Shown piece after piece: positions 11,324 through 24,796 of a stretch of DNA of 64,000 nucleotides. The notes beneath the pieces are model-generated. The model had not been told where the DNA came from, made no database searches, and was given only the letters and a program-made list of their open reading frames with translations. Source of the stretch: Megascapheus bottae (taxonomy: Eukaryota > Chordata > Mammalia > Rodentia > Geomyidae); contig JANJXV010000265.1 in the NCBI GenBank assembly GCA_024803745.1, positions 620,001 through 684,000 on the forward strand, read 5' to 3'. The stretch's first letter is position 1. Every line of letters starts with the position of its first letter. The translations under genes were made by a program, and so were the position numbers.

Positions 11324-11737
11324 TTTTTTTAAATTCTTTTTATTGTAATTAGTAAAAGGGTTAGATGATATTTGCCAGATAGAAGGTGCATTAATTCACA
11401 TACATTGATACCCTTTCACATGTCTTGGTACCCATTTCCCTCCAACCCCACACCCCCCACCCGTCTTGGTTTTCCCCCCTTCCCTTTCAAATTTCAAATA
11501 TAAAAATACAAATAAATTCAATATATCAGATAACAAAGTGAGATACCATACCAATATCGGATAACCGAGGGACAGCAAAGGAGGTGAGAGACAACATAGT
11601 ACATTAAGGACAACAATCATTTATTATGTGGCTTTTGTTTCAATATCCTGGAAGTCCTTTTAATTAACTTCACATTATATGCCTTATATATGGCCTTTTG
11701 CTCTATTGCAAATCTCTGCTAGTAGAGCCCAAGGTTT
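11324..11737 (-). mobile_element. LINE-1 3' untranslated tail
   Basis: This follows the ORF2 stop on the minus strand. It contains a G-rich stretch (complement of the run of C near 11,440-11,480), which is common in L1 3' tails, then AATAAA and an A-rich run at 11,325-11,345. No target-site duplication was identified, because the 5' end abuts satellite. Confidence 0.72.
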
Positions 11738-13012
11738 CTACTGATTATGATGAAGGAGGGAAACCACTGAGCCTAAGTTCCTTTGAGTCTGGCTTACTTC
11801 ACTTAATATGATTTGTTCTAAGTCTTTCCATTTCCTAACAAATGGGGCTATGTCATTCTTTCTGACAGCAGCATAGAATTCCATTGTGTACAAATACCAC
11901 AACTTGTAGATCCACTCATCAACTGAGGGACATCTGGGTTTGTTCCATATCTTTGCTAGGGTGAATAGTGCTGCAATGAACATTGTTGTGCTAGTGGGAT
12001 TAGTATGCCCTTGCTTCTGGATTGTTGGGTAAATGCCAAGTAGTGGAATTGCTGGGTTATAGGGGAGTTCTATATTTAGCCTTTTGAGGCACTGCCACAC
12101 TGCTTTCCACAGTGGTTGAACGAGTTTGCACTCCCACCAACAGTGTAGTAATGATCTCTCCTGGCGACATCCCCTCCAGCATCTGTTGTCATTCGTTTTC
12201 CTGATTCCGGCCATTCTAACTGGAGTGAGGTTGAATCTTAGAGTTGTTTTGATTGGCATTTCTTTTATGACCAGAAATGTGGAGCATTTCTTCATGTGTC
12301 TATAGGCCATTTCTGTTTCTTCTTCAGAGAAGACTCTCTTTAAATCTTTGGCCCATTTTTAATGGGATGGGTGTTACTTTGGAGGTTAGTTTTGGAGTGA
12401 TTCAATTTTTTGAGTTGTTGATATATTTTAGATATGAGGCCTTGTTCCGTTGTTTGGTTGGTGAAGATCTTCTCCCACTCTGTAAGCTTCTGGTTAGTTT
12501 ACTAGCTATATCCGTTGCCATACAAAAGCTCTGCAGTTTAATGCAGTCCCACTTATCCAGTCTTTCTCTGATTTGTTGTGACTCTTGGTCCTTTTTAAGA
12601 AATATTCGACCTGTGCCAAGGAGGCCTAGTGTATCTCCTATTCTTTCCTGTAAACTTTTCAGTGTGTCAGCTTTTACCTCCAGGTCTTTGATCCATTTGG
12701 GGTTAATTCTAGTGCAAGGTGACAAAGAAGGACCCACCTTTAGTTTTCTGCAAGTGCTTAACCAGTTCTGCCAGCACAACTTGTTGAAGAGGCTATCTTT
12801 CTTCCATTCTATTTTTTTGCCTCCCTTGTCAGAGATTAGGTGGCCATAGGTCTGTGGTTTAATATCTGTGTCCGCAGTTCTATTCCATTGGACTTCAGGC
12901 CTGTTCTTGTGCCAGTACCAAGCTGTTTTGAGAATTATAGCTCTGTAATAGAGTCTAAAGTTTGGAATTGAAATTCCTCCAGCGCTCTTCTTTCTGCTAA
13001 GAAGTGTTTTTG
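11738..13012 (-). pseudogene. LINE-1 ORF2 C-terminal region with cysteine motif
   Basis: Two successive open pieces cover this part. One is at 12,402-12,779 and beyond (W-L-S-T-C, W-I-K-D-L, D-K-W-D-C-I-K-L). The other is at 11,738-12,310, with the C-x3-C-x7-H-x4-C motif typical of L1 ORF2 at about 12,128-12,181. It then reads P-Y-N-P-A-I-P-L-L-G-I-Y-P and Y-T-M-E-F-Y-A-A. A stop at 12,402 separates the pieces. The final stop at 11,738 is the natural end. Confidence 0.88.
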
Positions 13013-13774
13013 CTATACGGGTCTTTTATTATTCCATATGAAATTTTGAATTGCCTCTTCTATTTCTTTAAAGAATGACATTGGGATGTTGATGGGTATT
13101 GCACTGAATTGGTAGATAGCCCTTGGCAAGATTGTCATTTTCACAAGGTTGATTCTTCCAATCCAGGAGTATGGGAGGTATTTCCATTTCCTTAGTTCTG
13201 CTTTAATTTCCTTTTTTAGGGTTTTAAACTTTTCATCTAAATAGTCCTTTACATTCTTAGTTAAGCTAATTCCTAGGTACTTTATTTTCTTTGAGGCTAT
13301 TGTGAAAGGAGTTTCTTTCCTGATTATTGCCTCGTTCCTCTCACTGTTGGCGTAAAGGAAGGCAGTTGATTTGTGAGGGTTGATTTTATGGCCTGCTACC
13401 CTTCCAGAGCTTTGAATCAGCTCAAGAAGCTTGGGAGTAGGGTCTATACGATTCTTTAAATACAGAATCATATCATCTGCAAAGAGGGATAGTTTTATTT
13501 CCTCTTTCCCTACTTGGATCCCCTTTATGCTTGCTTCTTGCCTTATTGCACTGCCTAGGAATTCTAGTACTATGTTAAAAAGGAGTGGAGAGAGTGGACA
13601 TACTTGTCTCGTTCCTGATTTTAGAGGGAATGGCTTTAGGTTTTCACCATTAAGTATAATTCTAGCAGTGGGTTTCTCATACACAGCCTTTATTACATTG
13701 AGAAATGTTCCTTGGATTCCTAGTTTCTCCACATCTTTTAACATAAAGGGGTTTTGGATCTTGTCAAATGCCTT
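13013..13774 (-). pseudogene. LINE-1 ORF2 reverse transcriptase core
   Basis: In the same frame as the piece upstream, it contains [14 protein letters not shown] and the catalytic F-A-D-D (13,472-13,483), then K-Y-L-G-I-S-L-T and I-W-N-N-K-R-P. In active elements the Q-G-C-P motif reads R-Q-G-C-P; here it is R-Q-V-C-P. The frame is lost by a one-base shift near 13,015 and continues in another frame (S-A-G-G-I-S-I-P). Confidence 0.9.
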
Positions 13775-14755
13775 TTACGCATCTATTGAGAAAATCATGT
13801 GATTTTTGTCATTGCTCCTGTTGATGTGTCGAATTATATTAATTGATTTGTGTATGTTGAACCAGTTTTGCCTCCCTGTGATGAATCCAGTTTGATCATA
13901 GTGTATAATTTTTTTGATGAGTTGTTGTAGACGGTTGGCCAGTATTTTGTTGAGAAGTTTTGCATCGATGTTCATCAAAGAAATGGGTCTATAGTTCTCT
14001 TTCTTTGATGAATCTCTGTCTGGTTTGGGGATGAGGGATACACTGGCTTCACAGAATGAGTTTGGTAAAGAACCTTCATTTTCAATTTCGTTGAAGAGCT
14101 TGAGGAGTATTGGTGTGAGCTCTGCTTTGAAGACCTTATACAATTCAGCTGTGAATCCATCTGGCCCTGGACTCTTTTTAGGTGGAAGTTGTCTAATTTC
14201 CATTTCTATTTCAGAGCGTGAAATAATCCTGTTGAGTTGGGTTAGCTCTTCTGGGTTCACTGTGGGTACGTTAATATTGTCTAGGAATTCAACCATTTCT
14301 TCTAGATTCTCAAATTTGTTGGCGTAAAGGTTTGAGAAGTATTCGTCATGATATTGTGGATCTTGGTAATTTCTGTCGTGATATTTCCATTTTCATCTGC
14401 GATTTTATTTATTTCGATATGCTCTCTTCTTTTTTTGGTAAGATTTGCTAAGGGGTTGTCTATTTTGTTAATTCTTTCAAAGAACCAACTCCTTGTTTGG
14501 TTGATTCTTTCTATAGACTTTTTTTCCAAATCATTTAATTCTGCTTTGATTTTAATAATTTGTTTTCTCCTAATGGGTTTTGGGTTGGTTTGTTGCTCTT
14601 TTTCGAGGAGGTTAAGGTGAGACATTAACTAGTTGGTTTGCCATTTTTCCAACTTGCTGTTGTAGGCACTCAGCGCTATAAATTTTCCTCTGAGTACTGC
14701 CTTTGTTGTGTCCCTAAGGAGTTGATATTTGTGTGCTCCTTATTGTTAAATTTCA
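13775..14755 (-). pseudogene. LINE-1 ORF2, linker and start of reverse transcriptase
   Basis: The frame from 14,625 carries L-E-K-K-S-I-E-R-I-N-Q-T-R-S-W-F-F-E-R-I-N and shifts by one base near 14,345. The next frame (to 13,775) carries the RT N-terminal signature [12 protein letters not shown], followed by L-I-P-K-P-D and Y-R-P-I-S-L-M-N. It stops at 13,775 in S-I-D-A-stop-K-A-F-D-K-I, a single nonsense change, since the reading resumes in the same frame. Confidence 0.88.
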
Positions 14756-16029
14756 TAAACATTCACACACCTCCATTCTATGAGTTCACACACCTCCAAT
14801 TTTACTTCACACACCTCCATTCTATGACTTCACACACCTTCATTCTTACTTCAGAAACATCCATTCTCTGACTTCACACACCTCCATTCTATGACTTCAC
14901 AAACCTCCATTCTGTGACTTCACACACCTCCATTCAGAGTTCACACACCTCCATTCTGTGACTTCACACACCTCCATTCTGCCTTCACACACCTCCATTC
15001 TATGACTTCACACACATCCATTCTATGACTTCACACACCTCCATTCTGTGGCTTCACACACCTCCATTCTGAGTTCACACACCTCCATTCTGTGACTTCA
15101 CACACCTCCATTCTGTGACTTCACACACCTCCATTCTGTGACTTCACACACCTCGATCCTATGACTTCATACTCCTCCATTCTATGAATTCACACACCTC
15201 CATTCTGTGATTTCACACACCTCCATTCTGTGACTTCACACACCGCCATTCTGTGACTTCACACACCTCCATTCTGAGTCCACACACCTCCATTCTATGA
15301 CTTCACAAATCCCCATTCTGAGTTCACAAACCTCCATTCTATGACTTCACACATTTTCATTCTATGACTTCACACACCTCCATTCTATGACTTCACACAC
15401 CTCCATTCTATGACTTCACACACTTCCATTCTGAGTTCACACTCCTCCATTCTATGACTTCACAAACCCCCATTCTGAGTTCACAGACCTCCATTCCATG
15501 ATTTCACACACTTCCATTCTATGACTTCACACACCTCCATTCTATGACTTCACAAACCTCATTTCGGAATTGACACACCTCCAATCCGTGATTTCACACA
15601 CCTCCAAGCTGACTTCACACACCTCCATTCTATGACTTCACACACCTCCATTCGTTGACATCAAAAACCACAATTCTATGACTTCACACAGCTCCATTGT
15701 GACTTCACACACCTCCATTCTATGAGTTCACAAACCTTCATTTTATGACTTCACACACCTCCATTCTATGACTTCACACACCTCCATTCTGTGCCTTCAC
15801 ACACCTCCATTCCATGACTTCATACACCACCATTCTATGAGTTCACACACCACCATTCTATGAGTTCACACACCTCCATTTGGACTTCACACACCTCCAT
15901 TCTATGACTTCACACACCTTAATTCTTACTTTAGAAACATCCATTCTATGACTTCACACACCCCCATTGTATGACTTCACAAACCTCCATTCTGTGACTT
16001 CACACACCTCCATTCTGGGTTCACACACC

Positions 16030-19000
16030 TCAATTCTGTGACTTCACATATGTCCATTCTCACTTCACACACCTCCATTCTATGACATCACACACTTCCA
16101 TTCTATGACTTCACACACCTCCATTGTGTGACTTCACACACCTCCATTTTGAGTTCACACACCTCCATTCTGTGACTTCACACACCTCCATTCTATGACT
16201 TCACACAACTCCATTCTATGACTTCACACACCTCCATTTTGTGACTTCACCCACCTCCATTCTATGACTTCACACACCTCCATTGTGACTTCACACACCT
16301 CCATTCTATGAGTTCACAAACCTCCATTCTGACTTCACACACCTCCATTCTATGACTTCACACACCTCCGTTCTGACTTCACACAGCTCCATTCTGTGAC
16401 TTCACAAAACTCCATTTTGTGATTTCACACCTCTATACTATGACTTCACACACCTCCATCTATGACTTCACACACCTCCATTCTGAGTTCACACACCTCC
16501 ATTCTGTGACTTCACACACCTCCATTCTGACTTCACACACCTTCATTTTATGACCTCACACACCTCCCTTCTGTGACTTCTCACACCTCCATTCTATGAC
16601 TTCACACACTTCCATTGTGACGTCACACAACTCCATTCTATGAGTTCACACATCTCCATTCTATGATTTCACACACCTCCATTCTGACTTCACCCATCTC
16701 CATTCTATGACATCACAGACCTCGAATCTGTGACTTCACTCACCTCCACTCTATGACTTCACACCCCTCCATTCTATGACTTCCCACACCTCCTTTCTAT
16801 GACTTCACACACCTCAATTCTATGACTTCACACACCTCCATTCTATGACTTCACACACCTCCATTCTGTGATTTCACACACCTCCATTCTATGACTTCAA
16901 ACACCTTCATTCTTAATTCACAAACATCCATTCTGTGACTTCACACACCTCCTTTCTGTGACTTCACACACCTTCATTCTGACTTTACACACCTCCATTC
17001 TCTGACTTCACACACCTCAATTCTGTGACTTGACAAACCTCCATTCTGACTTCACACACCTCCATTCTATGATTTCACACACCTCCATTCTATGACTTCA
17101 CAAACCTCCATTCTGTGACTTCACACACCTCCATTCTAACTTCACACCCCTCCATTCTGACTTCACACACCTCCATTCTGACTTCACACAGCTCCATTCT
17201 ATGACTTCACACACCTCCATTCTGTGACTTCACACACCAGGTTTTTGACTTCACACACCTCCATTCTGTGACTTCACACACCTCCATTCTATGACTTCAC
17301 ACACCTCCGTTTTGACTTCACACACTTCCAATCTTTGACTTCACACACCTCCATTCTGTGACTTCACACACCTCTATGGTTTCACTTCACACACCTCCAT
17401 TCTTTGACTTCACACACCTCCATTCATGACTTGACAAACCTCCATTCTATGAGTTCACACACCTCCATTCTATGAGTTCAAACACCTCCAATTTGACTTC
17501 ACACACCTCCATTCTATGACTTCACACACCTTCATTCTTACTTCAGTAACATCCATTCTCTGACTTCACACACCTCCATTCTATGACTTCACAAACCTCC
17601 ATTCTGTGACTTCACACACCTCCATTCTGATTTCACACACCTCCTTTCTATGATTTCACACACTTCTATTCTATGATTTCACACACCTCCATTCTGTGAC
17701 TTCACACACCTTCATTCTGACTTCACAAACCTCCATTCTGTGACATCACACACCTCCATTCTATGACTTCACACACCTCCATTCTGTGATTTCACACACC
17801 TCCATTTTGTGACTTCACACACCTCCATTCTATGAATTCACACACCTCCATTGTGACTTCACAAACCTCAATTCTATGAGTTCACACACCTCCATTCTGA
17901 CTTCACACACCTCCATTTTTGACTTCACACACCTCCGTTCTGACTTCACACAGCTCCATTCTGTGACTTCACAAAACTCCATTCTGTGATTTCACACACC
18001 ACCATACTATGACTTCACACACCTCCATGTATGACTTCACACACCTCCATTCTGAGTTCACACACCTCCATTCTCTGACTTCACACACCTTCATTCTGAC
18101 TTCACACACCTTCATTTTATGTCTTCACAAACCTCCATACTGTGACTTCTGACACCTCCATTCTATGACTTCACACACCTCCATTCTGTCACTTCACACA
18201 CCTCCATTCTGACTTCACACATCTTCATTTTATGACTTCACAAACATCCATTCTGTGACTTCACACACCTCCTTTCTGTGACTTCACACACATTCATTCT
18301 GTCTTCACACACCTCCATTCTCTGACTTCACACACCTCAATTCTGTGACTTGACATACCTCCATTCTGACTTCACACACCTCCATTCTATGATTTCACAC
18401 ACCTCCATTCTATGACTTCACACACCTCCATTCTGTGACTTCACACACCTCCATTCTGACTTCACACCCCTCCATTCTGACTTCACACACCTCCATTCTG
18501 ACTTCACACAGCTCCATTCTATAAATTCACACACCTCCATTCTGTGACTTCACACACCACCTTTTTGACTTCACACACATCCATTCTGTGACTACACACA
18601 CCTCCATTCTGTGACTTCACACACCTCCGTTTTGACTTCACACACTTCCAATCTTTGACTTCACACACCTCCATTCTGTGACTTCACACACGTCTATTGT
18701 TTCACTTCACACACCTCCATTCTTTGACTTCACACACCGCCATTCCATGACTTCACAAACCTCCATTCTATGAGTTCACACACCTCCATTCTATGATTTC
18801 ACACACTTCCATTCTATGACTTCACACACCTCCATTCTATGACTTCACACACCTCATTTATGAGTTGACACACCTCCATTCTGTGATTTCACACACCTCC
18901 AATCTGACTTCACACACCTGCATTCTATGACTTCACAGACCTCCATTCGTTGACATCAAAAACCACCATTCTATGACTTCACACAACTCCATTTTGACTT

Positions 19001-22000
19001 CACACACCTCCATTCTATGAGTTCACACACCTCCATTTTATGACTTCACACACCTCCATTCTATGACTTCACACACCTCAATTCTATGACTTCACACAGC
19101 TCCATTCTATGACTTCACACACCTCCATTCTGTGACTTCACACACCACCTTTTTGACTTCACACACATCCATTCTGTGACTTCACACACCTCTATTCTGT
19201 GACTTCACACACCTCCGTTTTGACTTCACACACTTCCAATCTTTGACTTCACACACCTCCATTCTGTGACTTCACACACCTCTATTGTTTCACTTCACAC
19301 ACCTCCATTCTTTGACTTCACACACCGCCATTCCATGACTTCACAAACCTCCATTCTATGAGTTCACACACCTCCATTCTATGAGTTCACACACCTCCAA
19401 TTTGACTTCACACACCTCCATTCTATGACTTCACACACCTTCATTCTTACTTCAGAAACATCCATTCTCTGACTTCACACACCTCCATTCTATGACTTCA
19501 CACACCTCAATTCTGTGACTTCACACACCTCCATTCTATGATTTCACTCACTTCCATTCTATGACTTAACACACCTCCATTCTATGACTTCACACACCTC
19601 ATTTATGAGTTGACACACCTCCATTCTGTGATTTCACACACCTCCAATCTGACTTCACACACCTGCATTCTATGACTTCACAGACCTCCATTCGTTGACA
19701 TCAAAAACCACCATTCTATGACTTCACACAACTCCATTTTGACTTCACACACCTCCATTCTATGAGTTCACACACCTCCATTTTATGACTTCACACACCT
19801 CCATTCTATGACTTCACACACCTCAATTCTATGACTTCACACAGCTCCATTCTATGACTTCACACACCTCCATTCTGTGACTTTACACACCACCTTTTTG
19901 ACTTCACACACATCCATTCTGTGACTTCACACACCTCCATTCTGTGACTTCACACACCTCCGTTTTGACTTCACACACTTCCAATCTTTGACTTCACACA
20001 CCTCCATTCTGTGACTTCACACACCTCTATTGTTTCACTTCACACACCTCCATTCTTTGACTTCACACACCGCCATTCCATGACTTCACAAACCTCCATT
20101 CTATGAGTTCACACACCTCCATTCTATGAGTTCACACACCTCCAATTTGACTTCACACACCTCCATTCTATGACTTCACACACCTTCATTCTTACTTCAG
20201 AAACATCCATTCTCTGACTTCACACACCTCCATTCTATGACTTCACACACCTCAATTCTGTGACTTCACACACCTCCATTCTATGATTTCACACACTTCC
20301 ATTCTATGACTTCACACACCTCCATTCTATGACTTCACACACCTCATTTATGAGTTGACACACCTCCATTCTGTGATTTCACACACCTCCAATCTGACTT
20401 CACACACCTGCATTCTATGACTTCACAGACCTCCATTCGTTGACATCAAAAACCACCATTCTATGACTTCACACAACTCCATTTTGACTTCACACACCTC
20501 CATTCTATGAGTTCACACACCTCCATTTTATGACTGCACACACCTCCATTCTATGACTTCACACACCTCAATTCTATGACTTCACACACCTCCATTCTAT
20601 GACTTCACACACCTCCATTCTATGAGTTCACACACCTCCATTTTATGACTGCACACACCTCCATTCTATGACTTCACACACCTCAATTCTGTGACTTCAC
20701 ACACCTCCATTCTGACTTCACACACCTCCATTCTATGATTTCACACACCTCCATTCTATGACTTCACACACCTCCATTCTGTGACTTCACACACCACTTT
20801 TTTGACTTCACACACCTCCATTCTGTGACTTCACACACCTCCATTCTGTGACTTAACACACCTCCGTTTTGACTTTACACACTTCCATTCTATGACTTCA
20901 CACACCTCCATTCTGTGACTTCACACACCTCCACTCTATGACTTCAAACACTTTCATTCTTACTTCACAAACATCCATTCTGTGATTTCACACACCTCCA
21001 TTCTGTGACTTCACACACCTCCATTCTGAGTTCACACACCTCCATTCTCTGACTTCACACACCTTCATTCTGACTTCACACACCTTCATTTTATGTCTTC
21101 ACAAACCTCCATACTGTGACTTCTGACACCTCCATTCTATGACTTCACACACTTCCATTGTGACGTCACACAACTCCATTCTATGTGTTCACACATCTCC
21201 ATTCTATGATTTCACACACCACCATTCTGACTTCACACACCTCCATTCTATGATATCACAGACCTCGAATCTGTGACTTCACTCACCTCCACTCTATGAC
21301 TTCACACTCCTACATTCTATGATTTCAAACACCTCCTTTCTATGACTTCACCCACCTCAGTCAATGAGTTCACACACCTCCATTCTGACTTCACACACCT
21401 CCATTCTGTGACTCCACACACCTCCATTCTATGACTTCACACACCTCAATTCTATGACTTCACACACCTCCATTCTATGACTTCACACACCTCCATTCTG
21501 TGACTTCACACACCTCCATTCGTTGACATCAAAAACCACCATTCTATGACTTCACACAAGTCCATTTTGACTTCACACACCTCCATTCTATGAGTTCACA
21601 CACCTCCATTTTATGACTTCACACACCTCCATTCTATGACTTCGCACACCTCAATTCTATGACTTCACACACCTCCATTCTATGACTTCACACACCTCCA
21701 TTCTATGACTTCACACACCTCCATTCGTTGACATCAAAAAACACCATTCTATGACTTCACACAACTCCATTTTGACTTCACACACCTCCATTCTATGAGT
21801 TCACACACATCCATTTTATGACTTCACACACCTCCATTCTGTGACTTCACACAACTTCATTCTGACTTCACACACATCCATTCTGTGACTTCACACACCT
21901 CAATTCTGTGACTTCACATATGTCCATTCTCACTTCACACACCTCCATTCTATGACATCACACACTTCCATTCTATGACTTCACACACCTCCATTGTGTG

Positions 22001-24040
22001 ACTTCACACACCTCCATTTTGAGTTCACACACCTCCATTCTGTGACTTCACACACCTCCATTCTATGACTTCACACACCTCCATTCTATGACTTCACACA
22101 CCTCCATTTTGTGACTTCACCCACCTCCATTCTATGACTTCACACACCTCCATTGTGACTTCACACACCTCCATTCTATGAGTTCACAAACCTCCATTCT
22201 GACTTCACACACCTCCATTCTATGACTTCACACACCTCCGTTCTGACTTCACACAGCTCCATTCTGTGACTTCACAAAACTCCATTTTGTGATTTCACAC
22301 CTCTATACTATGACTTCACACACCTCCATCTATGACTTCACACACCTGCATTCTGAGTTCACACACCTCCATTCTGTGACTTCACACACCTCCATTCTGA
22401 CTTCACACACCTTCATTTTATGACCTCACACACCTCCCTTCTGTGACTTCTCACACCTCCATTCTATGACTTCACACACTTCCATTGTGACGTCACACAA
22501 CTCCATTCTATGAGTTCACACATCTCCATTCTATGATTTCACACACCTCCATTCTGACTTCACCCATCTCCATTCTATGACATCACAGACCTCGAATCTG
22601 TGACTTCACTCACCTCCACTCTATGACTTCACACTCCTCCATTCTATGACTTCCCACACCTCCTTTCTATGACTTCACACACCTCAATTCTATGACTTCA
22701 CACACCTCCATTCTATGACTTCACACACCTCCATTCTGTGATTTCACACACCTCCGTTCTATGACTTCAAACACCTTCATTCTTAATTCACAAACATCCA
22801 TTCTGTGACTTCACACACCTCCTTTCTGTGACTTCACACACCTTCATTCTGACTTTACACACCTCCATTCTCTGACTTCACACACCTCAATTCTGTGACT
22901 TGACAAACCTCCATTCTGACTTCACACACCTCCATTCTATGATTTCACACACCTCCATTCTATGACTTCACAAACCTCCATTCTGTGACTTCACACACCT
23001 CCATTCTAACTTCACACCCCTCCATTCTGACTTCACACACCTCCATTCTGACTTCACACAGCTCCATTCTATGACTTCACACACCTCCATTCTGTGACTT
23101 CACACACCAGGTTTTTGACTTCACACACCTCCATTCTGTGACTTCACACACCTCCATTCTATGACTTCACACACCTCCGTTTTGACTTCACACACTTCCA
23201 ATCTTTGACTTCACACACCTCCATTCTGTGACTTCACACACCTCTATGGTTTCACTTCACACACCTCCATTCTTTGACTTCACACACCTCCATTCATGAC
23301 TTGACAAACCTCCATTCTATGAGTTCACACACCTCCATTCTATGAGTTCAAACACCTCCAATTTGACTTCACACACCTCCATTCTATGACTTCACACACC
23401 TTCATTCTTACTTCAGTAACATCCATTCTCTGACTTCACACACCTCCATTCTATGACTTCACAAACCTCCATTCTGTGACTTCACACACCTCCATTCTGA
23501 TTTCACACACCTCCTTTCTATGATTTCACACACTTCTATTCTATGATTTCACACACCTCCATTCTGTGACTTCACACACCTTCATTCTGACTTCACAAAC
23601 CTCCATTCTGTGACATCACACACCTCCATTCTATGACTTCACACACCTCCATTCTGTGATTTCACACACCTCCATTTTGTGACTTCACACACCTCCATTC
23701 TATGAATTCACACACCTCCATTGTGACTTCACAAACCTCAATTCTATGAGTTCACACACCTCCATTCTGACTTCACACACCTCCATTTTTGACTTCACAC
23801 ACCTCCGTTCTGACTTCACACAGCTCCATTCTGTGACTTCACAAAACTCCATTCTGTGATTTCACACACCACCATACTATGACTTCACACACCTCCATGT
23901 ATAACTTCACACACCTCCATTCTGAGTTCACACACCTCCATTCTCTGACTTCACACACCTTCATTCTGAATTCACACACCTTCATTTTATGTCTTCACAA
24001 ACCTCCATACTGTGACTTCTGACACCTCCATTCTATGACT
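16030..24040. repeat. Duplicated 2.1-kb block at 5,870-bp offset
   Basis: 16,030-18,170 matches 21,900-24,040. Shared landmarks are acttcacatatgtcc (16,041 and 21,911), cacccatctcc (16,691 and 22,561) and the unusual caccaggtttttgac (17,237 and 23,107). Few differences were seen. Different satellite lies between the two copies. Confidence 0.85.
18785..20620. repeat. 745-bp tandem unit, about 2.5 copies
   Basis: The rare monomer cacctcatttatgagttgac lies at 18,851, 19,596 and 20,341, and the landmark caccacctttttgac at 19,143 and 19,888, all at 745-bp spacing. A second pair of the same unit occurs at 25,914 and 26,659. Confidence 0.85.
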
Positions 24041-24796
24041 TCACACACTTCCATTGTGACGTCACACAACTCCATTCTATGTGTTCACACATCTCCATTC
24101 TATGATTTCACACACCACCATTCTGACTTCACACACCTCCATTCTATGATATCACAGACCTCGAATCTGTGACTTCACTCACCTCCACTCTATGACTTCA
24201 CACTCCTACATTCTATGATTTCAAACACCTCCTTTCTATGACTTCACCCACCTCAGTCTATGAGTTCACACACCTCCATTCTGACTTCACACACCTCCAT
24301 TCTGTGACTCCACACACCTCCATTCTATGACTTCACACACCTCAATTCTATGACTTCACACACCTCCATTCTATGACTTCACACACCTCCATTCTGTGAC
24401 TTCACACACCTCCATTCGTTGACATCAAAAACCACCATTCTATGACTTCACACAAGTCCATTTTGACTTCACACACCTCCATTCTATGAGTTCACACACC
24501 TCCATTTTATGACTTCACACACCTCCATTCTATGACTTCGCACACCTCAATTCTATGACTTCACACACCTCCATTCTATGACTTCACACACCTCCATTCT
24601 ATGACTTCACACACCTCCATTCGTTGACATCAAAAAACACCATTCTATGACTTCACACAACTCCATTTTGACTTCACACACCTCCATTCTATGAGTTCAC
24701 ACACATCCATTTTATGACTTCACACACCTCCATTCTGTGACTTCACACAACTTCATTCTGACTTCACACACATCCATTCTGTGACTTCACACACCT
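21020..24796. repeat. Duplicated 0.9-kb block at 2,896-bp offset
   Basis: 21,020-21,900 matches 23,916-24,796, sharing ttctgacacc (21,121 and 24,017) and the monomers around it. It joins directly to the block repeated at 5,870 bp, so the junction marks a copy boundary. Confidence 0.75.

Larger units (their letters stand above)
11324..14755 (-). mobile_element. LINE-1, 3' part (ORF2 to poly-A), 5' truncated
   Basis: On the minus strand this begins inside ORF2 near 14,755 (D-T-T-K-A-V-L-R-G-K-F). It passes through the reverse transcriptase and C-terminal cysteine region, and ends with an untranslated tail holding AATAAA and an A-rich run (about 11,325-11,345). ORF2 is broken by stops and frameshifts. 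This is a separate insertion from the fragment at 7,797-9,920: that piece carries the 5' portion but lies downstream on the same strand, so the two are not colinear. Its 5' end is within a few bases of the first satellite monomer. Confidence 0.9.

Noticed and set aside
10876..11620. Short frames at 10,876-11,308 and 11,396-11,620
   Set aside because: Several overlapping frames of about 60-74 codons on both strands, no domain, and the last lies in a LINE-1 3' tail.
12277..14620. Plus-strand frames of 90-190 codons (12,277-12,849, 13,431-13,802, 14,025-14,327)
   Set aside because: They are the antisense of LINE-1 ORF2, with long hydrophobic runs typical of reverse reading of that gene.
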